From Leucobacter salsicius M1-8 (GTDB lineage Bacteria; Actinomycetota; Actinomycetes; Actinomycetales; Microbacteriaceae): 64,000 bases of DNA. Positions 17,051-25,556 of the stretch are shown in pieces. Within the stretch, counting starts at the first letter, position 1; each line of letters opens with the position of its first letter. The position numbers and the translations under genes were made by a program. Location: positions 124,001 to 188,000 of the forward strand of contig NZ_AOCN01000019.1 of the NCBI RefSeq assembly GCF_000350525.1, read 5' to 3'. The notes under the pieces are model-generated. The model did not search any database. It was not told the DNA's origin and saw only the letters and a program-made list of their open reading frames with translations.

Positions 17051-18700
17051 ATGCGAATTGACACCATCATCGAGAATGCTCGGATCACCACGGTCGACCC
17101 GGGACGTCCCCGCGCACAGCGGGTGGGAATACTGGGAGGCCGCATCGTCGGGTTTGATGAGGAACTTGAGGGCGTCACCGCCGACAGCCGCATCGATCTC
17201 GGCGGGGCGCCCGTCGTACCCGGGTTCAACGACGCCCACTTTCACTTTTCCATGGTGGGGCTCGAGATGACGCAGCTCGACATCTCACCCACGGTGGCCC
17301 CCACACTCGAGGTGCTTTACCAGCGCGTTGAGGAGTTTGCGGGCACGCGGCCCGAGGGTGCGTGGGTGCGCGCTCAGGGATACGACCAGAACAAGCTGGG
17401 GCAACACCCGGATCGTGAGGTGCTCGACCGCATCGCGGGCGGCAGGCCCGTCTATCTGCAGCACAGTTCGCATCACATGGCGGTCGCCAACACTGCCGCG
17501 TTTGCCCTGGCGGGGTACCCAGATCTGACACGCATCACCGCGCCTGACGGGGGCAGCCTCGGCTTCGATGAGCGCGGGCGGTTTACCGGGCTGATCCAGG
17601 AGCAGGCGATGGACCTCGTCGCGCACGTGTTTCGACCCCTGCAGCACGAGGAGCTCATCGAAGGCCTGGATGCCGCCTCGCAGTGGTGTCTGCGCAACGG
17701 CCTCACGAGCGCGAGCGAACCGGGAGTGGGCGGCCGCATGATTGGCTACGGGCCCGCCGACATTCACGCGTTTCAGACGGCTCGCGACCGTGGCCTCCTC
17801 AAGACCCGGCTCACGCTCATGCCGTACATGGACGCGATGCACGGGCTTGGTCCGGTGGGTGGGCGAGATGGTTGGGGGCTCGACCACGGGATTCGGAGCG
17901 GGCTGGGAGATGAGTGGCTGCGTATCGGCCCGGTCAAGGTGCTGAGCGACGGGTCGCTCGTGGGGCGCACCGCCGCCATGTGCTGCGACTACCAAGATGC
18001 TCCGCGCAATGCGGGCTACCTGCAACAGGACCAGGACACGCTGCAAGCCAACATCGTGGCCGCGCACACGAACGGCTGGCAGATCGCGGCCCACGCGATC
18101 GGCGACCGGGCACTCGATGTCGTGCTCGACGCATTCGCAGCGGGGCAAGCGGAAGCCCCGCGCGCGAACACGCGGCACCGGATCGAGCACGTCGCGGTCG
18201 CGTCTGACGAACAGGTGGCACGAATTATCGCGGGCGGTCACGTGCCCGTTCCTCAGGGGCGCTTCATCTCCGTGCTTGGGGACGGGTTCCAGGCCGCACT
18301 GGGAACGGAGCGGTTGGAGCTCGCGTACCGCATGCGGAGCTTTGTAGACGGGGGAGTCGAGCTGCCCGGATCGACTGACGCCCCGGTCGTCACCGGAGAG
18401 CCGCTGCCGAGTCTGCACGACATGGTGAACCGGCGTTCTGAACGAGGGAACCCGGTGGGGTTGAGAGAAGCACTGACTCCCGGGCAGGCGTTGCGGGCCT
18501 ACACGCACGGTTCGGCCTACGCCGTGCACGAGGAGCACTACAAGGGCATGCTTGTGCGAGGGAACCTGGCCGACCTGGTGGTGCTGTCTGACGAGATCGC
18601 CGGAGTCGCCCCTGAGCGCATCAAGAATATTGAGGTGCGCGCGACCATGGTGGACGGCCTTTTTCAGTATGACGCGGAGGGTGTGCTCGCCCCGGCGTAG
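17051..18700 (+). CDS. YtcJ-like metal-dependent amidohydrolase 2
   Basis: A 549-residue paralogue of the preceding gene. The metal motifs are F-N-D-A-H-F-H (about residue 62), a barrel Lys-like segment with V-L-S-D-G-S-L-V-G-R (about 298), H-A-I-G-D-R-A-L (about 348), H-R-I-E-H-V (about 376) and S-T-D-A-P-V (about 442). The ends form the usual composite beta domain. It starts 34 bases after amidohydrolase 1, so they share an operon. ATG 17051 was chosen because the upstream sequence overlaps the preceding gene and does not resemble the family. Two paralogues in one operon suggest sequential hydrolysis or a wider substrate range. Confidence 0.85.
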   Translation: MRIDTIIENARITTVDPGRPRAQRVGILGGRIVGFDEELEGVTADSRIDLGGAPVVPGFNDAHFHFSMVGLEMTQLDISPTVAPTLEVLYQRVEEFAGTRPEGAWVRAQGYDQNKLGQHPDREVLDRIAGGRPVYLQHSSHHMAVANTAAFALAGYPDLTRITAPDGGSLGFDERGRFTGLIQEQAMDLVAHVFRPLQHEELIEGLDAASQWCLRNGLTSASEPGVGGRMIGYGPADIHAFQTARDRGLLKTRLTLMPYMDAMHGLGPVGGRDGWGLDHGIRSGLGDEWLRIGPVKVLSDGSLVGRTAAMCCDYQDAPRNAGYLQQDQDTLQANIVAAHTNGWQIAAHAIGDRALDVVLDAFAAGQAEAPRANTRHRIEHVAVASDEQVARIIAGGHVPVPQGRFISVLGDGFQAALGTERLELAYRMRSFVDGGVELPGSTDAPVVTGEPLPSLHDMVNRRSERGNPVGLREALTPGQALRAYTHGSAYAVHEEHYKGMLVRGNLADLVVLSDEIAGVAPERIKNIEVRATMVDGLFQYDAEGVLAPA

Positions 18701-18737
18701 CACTCGGTCTAGGCCCGGGGCCTGAATGAGTGCGGTA

Positions 18738-18765
18738 CCGGGGTGCCACCAGGCTGGCACCCCGG
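18738..18765 (+). terminator. Perfect hairpin after the LysR-linked amidohydrolase operon
   Basis: An 11-bp perfect stem (18738-18748 with 18755-18765) with a 6-nt loop lies 38 bases after the stop of amidohydrolase 2 and separates that operon from the ABC transporter genes. No T run follows. Confidence 0.5.
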
Positions 18766-18804
18766 GCCGATGCGAGAGGCCCCTGAGATTTCTAGCCTGG
18801 AATC

Positions 18805-19602
18805 ATGAACATTCAGTCAAGCGACATCGGTGTGGTCGCACGCGTCACGCACCTCAGCAAGCACTTCGGCACAGGCCCACAAAAGGTCACCGCGCTCGAT
18901 GGCGTCTCGATCGGCATCGGCCGCGGGCAGTTCACCGCGATCATGGGGCCCTCGGGGTCGGGCAAATCGACGCTGATGCACGTCATGGCGGGTCTCGACA
19001 CCGCAAGTGAAGGGCAAGTGTGGCTGGGGAACGACGAGATCACACGCCTGGGCGACGCTGAACTCACCAAGCTGCGCCGGCGCCGGATCGGGTCCGTGTT
19101 TCAGTCGTTCAACCTCGTGCCCACGCTCGACGTGATGGGCAATCTGCGACTCCCGTTTGAGCTCGATGGCCGCAAGCCCGACGCGAGCGAGCGCGCCCGC
19201 ATCGAGGCGCTGATTGACGCGCTCGGGCTGCGTGAGCGACTCGGCCACCGGCCGCATCAGCTCTCGGGCGGCCAGCAGCAGCGGGTGGCGATTGCCCGCG
19301 CGCTCGCCACCCGCCCCGACGTCATCTTTGCCGACGAGCCGACCGGCGCCCTCGACTCCCGCACCGGCCGCGACGTGCTGCAGCTGCTGCGCTCGGCAGC
19401 CACCGAGACCGGGCAGAGCATCGCGATGGTCACCCACGACCCCGTGGCAGCGAGCTACGCCGACCGCATCCTGTTTCTCGCGGACGGGCAGATCGTGTCC
19501 GACCGCGGCGCGATGACGGCCGCCGACATCTCGGCGACCATGCTGGGGCTCGAGCACCACGGTACGCAGAGCGGCAACGGCACTCGGGCGGTGAACGCGT
19601 GA
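18805..19602 (+). CDS. ABC transporter ATP-binding protein, MacB/LolD type
   Basis: A 265-residue ATPase. The Walker A motif is GPSGSGKST (about residues 50-58), the ABC signature LSGGQQQR (about 152) and Walker B V-I-F-A-D-E-P-T-G (about 172). Its N-terminus has L-S-K-H-F-G-T-G-P-Q-K-V-T-A-L-D-G-V-S, typical of the MacB/LolD/FtsE-like branch that works with FtsX-domain permeases in exporting peptides or lipids, or in mechanotransmission. Its stop overlaps the next start by 4 bp (GTGA), so the two are coupled. No regulator gene is beside them. Confidence 0.92.
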   Translation: MNIQSSDIGVVARVTHLSKHFGTGPQKVTALDGVSIGIGRGQFTAIMGPSGSGKSTLMHVMAGLDTASEGQVWLGNDEITRLGDAELTKLRRRRIGSVFQSFNLVPTLDVMGNLRLPFELDGRKPDASERARIEALIDALGLRERLGHRPHQLSGGQQQRVAIARALATRPDVIFADEPTGALDSRTGRDVLQLLRSAATETGQSIAMVTHDPVAASYADRILFLADGQIVSDRGAMTAADISATMLGLEHHGTQSGNGTRAVNA

Positions 19603-21008
19603 ACACTGGATCCACGCTCAGAGAGCACGCCGCCACCATCATCGTCACGGCGCTGAGCTCGCTCTTCGCGGTCACGCTGATTCTCACGACCGGCCTCATG
19701 ACCGCGGCCATTGATCCGGCCCTGGCCGAAGAATCGGCCACCTTCAAGGCGACCCTGCTCATCGTGTCGGCGATCTTCATCATGATTGCGCTGTACGTCG
19801 GCGCGATCGTGACCGCGAACACGTTTGCGACGATCATTGCGGGTCGCACCCGCACGATCGCGCTGCTACGGCTCGTGGGGGCCACCTCCGCGCGCGTTCG
19901 CACACGGGTGGCGGCCGAGGGGCTGCTCATGGGGACCATCGGTTCCGTCATCGGGCTGATCCTCGCGACCGGCCTGGTGGCGGGCGCGATTCAGTGGGGG
20001 ACGGGGGCCTGGGGTGGCGGGCCCGCAATCTTGCCCGCGGGCCGCGACTACCCGCTGTTTGATCCCCTCGTGATCGGTGCCGTCGCCACTGTCGCGCTCA
20101 CGACCTGGGTGGCCGCCTGGGCCGGATCGCGCCGCGTCGGCGCCGTCTCGCCGATCGCCGCCACCGGTGCGGCGGTCGAACTCACTCCCGAGCAGGCGAA
20201 GGGACGCACCGGCCGCACAGTGATCTCGATCCTGTTTCTGGCGGGCGGTGCGGTGCTGCTTGCCCTCGGACTGCTGCTCAGCCTGGGATCGCCCCTCGCG
20301 ATCCTCGTTTCATTCTTTGGCGGCCTGTTCTCCTTCACCGGTATCGCCATCGGAGCCCACTTTGTGATGCCACCGCTGCTGAAGCTCACCGGCCGCCTAT
20401 TGGGCCGAGGCCCGGTGGGATCGATCGCCGCGGGTAACGCCGTGCGGTTCCCCGAGCGTAGCGCCCGTTCAACGATTGGCCTCGTCATCGGCGTGACCCT
20501 CGTCACCATGTTCGCCGTCGCGCTCGAGAGCTACAAGGACATGGCGCTGCAGGCCTTCGGGGCCGCGCAGCAAGACATCGAGGTACTCAACCAGACCATG
20601 GCGATCACGACGGGAGTGCTCGTGGGGCTGGTCGGGTTCTCCGCGATCATCGCCGCGATCGGGCTCGTCAACACGCTCTCGCTCAGCGTGCTGCAGCGCA
20701 CCCGCGAACTCGGGCTGCTGCGCGCCCTCGGCTTCACGAGCGGGCAGGTGCGACGCATGGTGATTGCCGAGAGTGTGCAGATGGTGGTCGCGTCCCTGGG
20801 ACTGGGGCTCGTGCTGGGCGTGTTGTACGGGTGGATCGCAGCGCAATCGCTCTTCGGTGCGAGCCTGGGCCTCGCGGCACCGTCAATTCCGCTGCCGATC
20901 GTTGCTGGCGTCGCCGGGTTCGGGGTGCTGCTCGCCATCGGCGCCGCGGTAGTCCCGGCGCAGCGCGCGATCCGGATCTCGCCCGTCGCCGCGCTCGCCG
21001 CCGCCTGA
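19599..21008 (+). CDS. FtsX-like ABC transporter permease
   Basis: A 469-residue membrane protein with about eight hydrophobic segments and two FtsX-type units. In the first (about 40-140), an R-T-I-A-L-L-R-L-V-G-A-T motif precedes the helix; in the second (about 330-460) the matching segment is L-Q-R-T-R-E-L-G-L-L-R-A-L-G-F-T. It forms the membrane part of the exporter with the preceding ATPase. The large extracytoplasmic loop of MacB is absent, so it belongs to the actinobacterial two-unit family. The substrate is not known; antimicrobial peptides are one possibility. Confidence 0.88.
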   Translation: MNTGSTLREHAATIIVTALSSLFAVTLILTTGLMTAAIDPALAEESATFKATLLIVSAIFIMIALYVGAIVTANTFATIIAGRTRTIALLRLVGATSARVRTRVAAEGLLMGTIGSVIGLILATGLVAGAIQWGTGAWGGGPAILPAGRDYPLFDPLVIGAVATVALTTWVAAWAGSRRVGAVSPIAATGAAVELTPEQAKGRTGRTVISILFLAGGAVLLALGLLLSLGSPLAILVSFFGGLFSFTGIAIGAHFVMPPLLKLTGRLLGRGPVGSIAAGNAVRFPERSARSTIGLVIGVTLVTMFAVALESYKDMALQAFGAAQQDIEVLNQTMAITTGVLVGLVGFSAIIAAIGLVNTLSLSVLQRTRELGLLRALGFTSGQVRRMVIAESVQMVVASLGLGLVLGVLYGWIAAQSLFGASLGLAAPSIPLPIVAGVAGFGVLLAIGAAVVPAQRAIRISPVAALAAA

Positions 21009-21078
21009 TCCTGGGGCCCCTGTGAGCCGGGCGCGAACAGACAGGCCTCGCGCGAGACCGCGGCGATAGGGTGGAGCC

Positions 21079-22638
21079 ATGAGCGTCCAGATTGATTCTG
21101 CCTTCGATCCCGTCCCCTCCCTCTCGCACGCTACGCGCGTGAGCCTGACCACAGAGCCCGCCACAGGCCCCGGCGCACAGGCGGTTTTCGTGCCCGCCGA
21201 GGGCGACCTGCCCGCAGCCGTCGGCACGCTCGATCGCGACGCGCTCGCCGCCGCGGGGTTCAAGGCTGGCTCCAAGCAGACGCTGGTGCTGCCCGGCAGC
21301 CCCCTGACCGTGCTCGTCGGCACCGGCAAGAACGGTATCGAGACCGACGCCGAACTGCGCGACGCAGTTGCCGCCTTCACGCGCGCCGCCCGCGAGATCG
21401 GCCACCTGTCGGTTGACCTCAGCGAGCTGATCGCCGAGGGTGACTGGGATGCGGGCGTGGCCGTGCAGGCCGCGATCGAGGGTGCTGCCCTCGCACGCTA
21501 CCGCTATGACGCGCTGAAGAGCGAGCCCATCACCGCCCCGCTCGAGGAGCTCTCGCTGCAGGTGCCCACCGAGTTCATCGAGGAAGCCGAGCAAGGTGTC
21601 GCGCGTGGACTCGTGCTCGCACGTACCGCATCGATCGCTCGCGACGTCGCGAACACCCCGCCGCGTCACCTGAACGCCGACAAGTTCGCCGAGGTCGTGG
21701 AGCAGGTCGCCCCCGAGTTTGGCCTGGACGTCGAGGTCTTCGACCTGGCCCAGATTGAAGAGATGGGCCTCGGCGGCCTGCTCGGCGTCAACGCAGGCAG
21801 CATCGAAGAGCCGCGCATGATCAAGATCTCGTACCGCCCCGCCGACCCCGAGGGCCACCTCGCGCTCATCGGTAAGGGCATCATGTATGACTCGGGTGGC
21901 ATCAGCCTGAAGCCCTCGAACGCGATGCACGCTGCCATGAAGTTCGACATGATGGGCGCGGGTGCCGTGTTCGCCGCAATGACGTCCTTCGCTGAGCTCG
22001 GCGTGCAGAGCGCTGTCACCGGCTGGCTCATGTGCACCGACAACATGCCCTCGGGTAGCGCGATGAAGCTCGGTGACGTGCTCACGATGCGTGGCGGCAA
22101 GACCGTCGAGGTCAAGAACACCGACGCTGAGGGTCGCCTCGTGATGGCTGACGGCCTCGTGCTCGCCACCGAGGACACCTCGGTCTCGGGTCAGCGCCCC
22201 GACGCCATCGTCGACATTGCGACCCTCACGGGCGCGGTCATGGGGGCGCTCGGCACCCGCACCGCGGGCATGCTCGCGAACAACGACCAGATTGCCGCGC
22301 AGCTCGAAGCCGCGGCCGAGGCGAGCGACGAAAACATCTGGCGCCTGCCGCTCGATCACCGCTACCGCGAGCAGCTCAAGTCAAACGTCGCCGACATGTC
22401 GAACATCGGCGGCTCGTATGGCGGCGTGATCCTCGCGGCACTGTTCCTCAACGAGTTCGTTGACGGCACGCCCTGGGGCCACCTCGACATCGCGGGCACC
22501 ATGCAGTCCGAGAGCGACGATCTGTGGCGTTCGGTCGGCTCAACCGGTTTCGGTGCGCGTCTGCTCGCCGAGTTCGCTGCCGCGTTCGAGGCACCCGAGG
22601 CCGCTGAGGGCACCGACACAGACGCGAGCGCCGAGTAG
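21079..22638 (+). CDS. pepA: Leucyl aminopeptidase (M17, PepA-type)
   Basis: A 519-residue cytosolic aminopeptidase that removes N-terminal residues from peptides. The C-terminal catalytic domain shows K-G-I-M-Y-D-S-G-G-I-S (metal-binding Lys and Asp, about residue 275) and the family signature N-T-D-A-E-G-R-L (about 350). Both are intact, so the enzyme is expected to be active with two metal ions. The length matches M17 enzymes of about 500 residues. An ABC permease gene ends 70 bases upstream. An M18 aminopeptidase follows 3 bases after its stop, so the two peptidases form an operon. Confidence 0.95.
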   Translation: MSVQIDSAFDPVPSLSHATRVSLTTEPATGPGAQAVFVPAEGDLPAAVGTLDRDALAAAGFKAGSKQTLVLPGSPLTVLVGTGKNGIETDAELRDAVAAFTRAAREIGHLSVDLSELIAEGDWDAGVAVQAAIEGAALARYRYDALKSEPITAPLEELSLQVPTEFIEEAEQGVARGLVLARTASIARDVANTPPRHLNADKFAEVVEQVAPEFGLDVEVFDLAQIEEMGLGGLLGVNAGSIEEPRMIKISYRPADPEGHLALIGKGIMYDSGGISLKPSNAMHAAMKFDMMGAGAVFAAMTSFAELGVQSAVTGWLMCTDNMPSGSAMKLGDVLTMRGGKTVEVKNTDAEGRLVMADGLVLATEDTSVSGQRPDAIVDIATLTGAVMGALGTRTAGMLANNDQIAAQLEAAAEASDENIWRLPLDHRYREQLKSNVADMSNIGGSYGGVILAALFLNEFVDGTPWGHLDIAGTMQSESDDLWRSVGSTGFGARLLAEFAAAFEAPEAAEGTDTDASAE

Positions 22639-22641
22639 CCC

Positions 22642-23931
22642 ATGACCGATCTGCTGCACGACCAGGGCGCGTACATTGACGCAATGGGCGCGTACGTCGC
22701 AGACGCTCCCAGCTCTTACCACGCGGCGCGGGCCGGGGCCGCGATGCTGTTCGCCGCGGGCTTCGTTGCCCACGATGAGACCGCAGCCTGGGCTTCAGTC
22801 ACCGATGGGGAGCGCGGGTTTGTGGTGCGTGACGGCGCGATCATTGCCTGGCGTGCCGGATCGGGCGTCGTGCCGACGAGCCCCGTTCGTATTCTCGGGG
22901 CTCACACCGACTCGCCTGGCTTTATGCTCAAGCCGCAGCCCGACTTCACGGCTGACGGCTGGGCACAGGCCGGTGTCGAGGTGTACGGCGGGCCACTGCT
23001 GAACTCTTGGCTCGACCGCGACCTCGGGTTTGCGGGCCGCGTCGTAACACGCGACGGTGCCGAGCACCTTGTGTGTACGGGCGCTGTGGCGCGCATCCCC
23101 CAGCTCGCGATTCATCTCGACCGCGAGGCCAATACCGGGCTCGCGCTCGATCGCCAGCGGCACACTCAGCCTGTGCTGGCGACCGGGGCGGGGGTCTCGG
23201 TGTTCGAGCTCCTGGCTGATTCGATTGGCAGCGATGTTGCCGCGAGCGACATCGTCGGCACGGACGTGCGGCTCTTCGACACTCAGCCCGCGGCGCGCAT
23301 TGGTGCCAAGGGTGAGTTCCTGGCGTCGGCGCGCATGGACAATCTGAGTTCGACCTTCGCCGGCCTCGTGGCGCTGATCGAGCAGGAGCCCGCCCCGGGC
23401 ACTATCTCGATGCTGGCCGCGTTCGACCACGAAGAACTCGGGTCAGACACGCGATCGGGCGCAAGCGGGCCGTTTCTCGCCGAGGTGCTCGATCGGTTGC
23501 GCGCAGGGCTAGGCTCGACCGTTGAAGACACCGCGCGGGCAAACTCTGCCTCGTGGTGCATTTCAGCAGACGCGGGGCACTCGGTACACCCGAACTACCC
23601 CGAGAAGCACGACCCGCGGGTGCGTCCGCTCGCAGGGCGCGGACCGATGCTGAAGATTAATGCGAACCAGCGCTATGCGAGCGACGCCCACGGCGCCGCC
23701 CTCTGGCAGAGCGCGTGTGATGCCGCGGGCGTCGCGACGCAGCCCTTCGTGTCGAACAATACGGTGCCCTGCGGGTCGACGATCGGGCCACTGACGGCGA
23801 CCCGGCTGGGTATTCGCACGGTCGACGTGGGGGTGCCGCTGCTGTCGATGCACTCCGCTCGCGAGCTCGCGCACGTCGACGATCTGCACGGTCTGGCCCG
23901 TGTGATCGGCGCGTTTTTCGCCGGAGCATAG
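22642..23931 (+). CDS. M18 family aminopeptidase
   Basis: A 429-residue metallopeptidase similar to aspartyl/vacuolar aminopeptidase I. Metal and catalytic motifs are G-A-H-T-D-S-P-G-F (about residue 92), D-H-E-E-L-G-S (about 264), S-V-H-P-N-Y-P-E-K-H (about 313) and M-H-S-A-R-E (about 403). It removes N-terminal acidic or other residues from peptides. ATG 22642 lies 3 bases after the pepA stop, which indicates coupled translation. A hairpin follows the stop. Confidence 0.93.
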   Translation: MTDLLHDQGAYIDAMGAYVADAPSSYHAARAGAAMLFAAGFVAHDETAAWASVTDGERGFVVRDGAIIAWRAGSGVVPTSPVRILGAHTDSPGFMLKPQPDFTADGWAQAGVEVYGGPLLNSWLDRDLGFAGRVVTRDGAEHLVCTGAVARIPQLAIHLDREANTGLALDRQRHTQPVLATGAGVSVFELLADSIGSDVAASDIVGTDVRLFDTQPAARIGAKGEFLASARMDNLSSTFAGLVALIEQEPAPGTISMLAAFDHEELGSDTRSGASGPFLAEVLDRLRAGLGSTVEDTARANSASWCISADAGHSVHPNYPEKHDPRVRPLAGRGPMLKINANQRYASDAHGAALWQSACDAAGVATQPFVSNNTVPCGSTIGPLTATRLGIRTVDVGVPLLSMHSARELAHVDDLHGLARVIGAFFAGA

Positions 23932-23935
23932 TGAA

Positions 23936-23966
23936 CCTGGTCACGGCATAACCTGTCGTGACCAGG
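23936..23966 (+). terminator. Hairpin after the aminopeptidase operon
   Basis: A 10-bp perfect stem (23936-23945 with 23957-23966) around an 11-nt loop starts 5 bases after the M18 stop. No T run follows, so it may be a mRNA 3' end structure. Confidence 0.5.
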
Positions 23967-24033
23967 CCGCCTGCAGCAAGGCGCGCCGGGATGCCTCTAG
24001 GCTGCAACCCTCTTGATTCGCTAGGATCGAGCC

Positions 24034-24318
24034 ATGAGTGAGATGCAGCAGACGGGGAGCGGCGGTGTTGCCCTCTCTCGGGAGACCCTTTCGCCGAGCG
24101 TGCAGCGCATCGGCAACCGCGACATTGAGTTCACCTACTTGGGTACCAATGCCGATGGTCAGCCCACGTGGATCATGTGGGCGCCGAGCGAGCCCTACCT
24201 CATTGGCATGCTGTGCCAGGGGCGCATGGGATACCACTTCGAGCAGCGCACCAGCACGGGCGTGCTGTTGCACGAGAACATCTCGTTGAGTCGCGTGCAG
24301 CGCGCTCTCGGCGGCTGA
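24034..24318 (+). CDS. Small protein of unknown function
   Basis: A 94-residue protein without signal peptide or membrane segment. Strand-like segments (D-I-E-F-T-Y-L-G, T-W-I-M-W-A-P, G-V-L-L-H-E-N) suggest a small beta-rich fold. I do not recognise the family. It lies between the aminopeptidase operon and a convergent Lrp/AsnC gene. The coding pattern fits the neighbouring chromosome and no other frame on either strand is convincing. Confidence 0.5.
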   Translation: MSEMQQTGSGGVALSRETLSPSVQRIGNRDIEFTYLGTNADGQPTWIMWAPSEPYLIGMLCQGRMGYHFEQRTSTGVLLHENISLSRVQRALGG

Positions 24319-24330
24319 GGATCGCGCCTT

Positions 24331-25281
24331 TTACGGTTCGCGTTTGTGCGTAATCGCGCGCTCGTAGTTCTCTTTCACGATGTTGAAGTGGGCCCAGGTG
24401 TCCACTGCGCTGACGCTTTCTAACGCGCGCAGCCCCTCGACGACGGCCAACAGCTGAGCCGTGTCGGGCCCCTCTATCGTGGCAATGAAGTCGAACCGGC
24501 CGTAGGCACGGGCAGCGAAGTTCACATCGCTCGCGCTGAGCAGGTACTCACGGATCTCGGTGGAATCGCCTCGGGCGTTGATGCCCAGGCCAATTGCTCG
24601 GCGTGATCTGCCGAGCTGGCCCGAGGTGATCGCCGAGATTCGCACGGCCCCCGAATCGACCAGCTTGTTGATGCGTGCCCGCACCGCGGTGGGGGACAAG
24701 TGAATCGAGTCGGCCAGCGTGCGAAAGCTGAGCCTGCCGTCGCGTTGCAGCAGCTCGATGAGCTCGGTGTCCAACGCGTCGATCGCAGTGGGTTCGCGAC
24801 GAGACGAGACGAAGAATCCCGTCATGATCTCGGTGTAGCGAGACACGTTGACGCTGCGCACTCCGGGAATGGCGCGCACTTGATCGAGCACCCGGTGAAG
24901 CTCATCCTCGTCGTGTTGTCGGGATTCGAAGACCAGGGGCAGCGGGCCGCTCGTCATCGACACGAACACCGCGTTCGGAATGTCGGCGATGCGATTGGCG
25001 ACCGGTTCAACGGGGCCGTCGACCTGGACCGTTGAGTTAGTGAGTACGTGGTGCCCCGCAAAGTGCGGGTCAATCGCGGCGACGACGCGCACGCCCTCTT
25101 CATTGAGGAGCCGCTGGAGTCGCGCCGAGGTGGAGTCCCGGGAGATACCCAGCACGCTGGACAACTCGTGGATGGTCGCGCGTCCATTGATCTGCAGCGC
25201 GTGAATGAGCGCCGCATCAATTTCGTCGAAGGAAGCGCTTGCGCGTGACGGGATGGACGACGTGCGTGGTGCATGTTCCAT
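24331..25281 (-). CDS. Double-unit Lrp/AsnC family regulator
   Basis: A 316-residue regulator made of two full Lrp/AsnC units in tandem: HTH 1 at about 21-60 (I-H-E-L-S-S-V-L-G-I-S-R-D-S-T-S), a first RAM-like domain to about 150, HTH 2 at about 167-205 (F-R-T-L-A-D-S-I-H-L-S-P-T-A-V), and a second RAM-like domain to the end. The usual family length is about 150 residues. It is divergent from the MHS transporter operon with a 275-bp gap and is its likely regulator. ATG 25281 (GGAAT upstream) was chosen; the open frame runs further to 25569 without similarity. Confidence 0.85.
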   Translation of the reverse strand: MEHAPRTSSIPSRASASFDEIDAALIHALQINGRATIHELSSVLGISRDSTSARLQRLLNEEGVRVVAAIDPHFAGHHVLTNSTVQVDGPVEPVANRIADIPNAVFVSMTSGPLPLVFESRQHDEDELHRVLDQVRAIPGVRSVNVSRYTEIMTGFFVSSRREPTAIDALDTELIELLQRDGRLSFRTLADSIHLSPTAVRARINKLVDSGAVRISAITSGQLGRSRRAIGLGINARGDSTEIREYLLSASDVNFAARAYGRFDFIATIEGPDTAQLLAVVEGLRALESVSAVDTWAHFNIVKENYERAITHKREP

Positions 25282-25556
25282 GTAGATTCCATTTCGTGTG
25301 CCCGCACCGCGGAGGTCGCTGAACCGCGCCAAATAGGCCGGAATGCGTGACTGTACAGGCAAATCTGAAGACAGGCAACGTGTTCGGGACAAGTTCTTGG
25401 TTAAGTGCGTGCTCTCGCACGCATAACGAGCGTAGCCGAGTGATCCTACGAAGTAAATGAGGTGGACGGAAGTGTTGGGGCGGCATAGAGTCGCAGACGT
25501 TCGCGCACACGGAAACATCGTGTGACGCGCCTCTCTTTGAAGCGAAGGAGCTTTAC

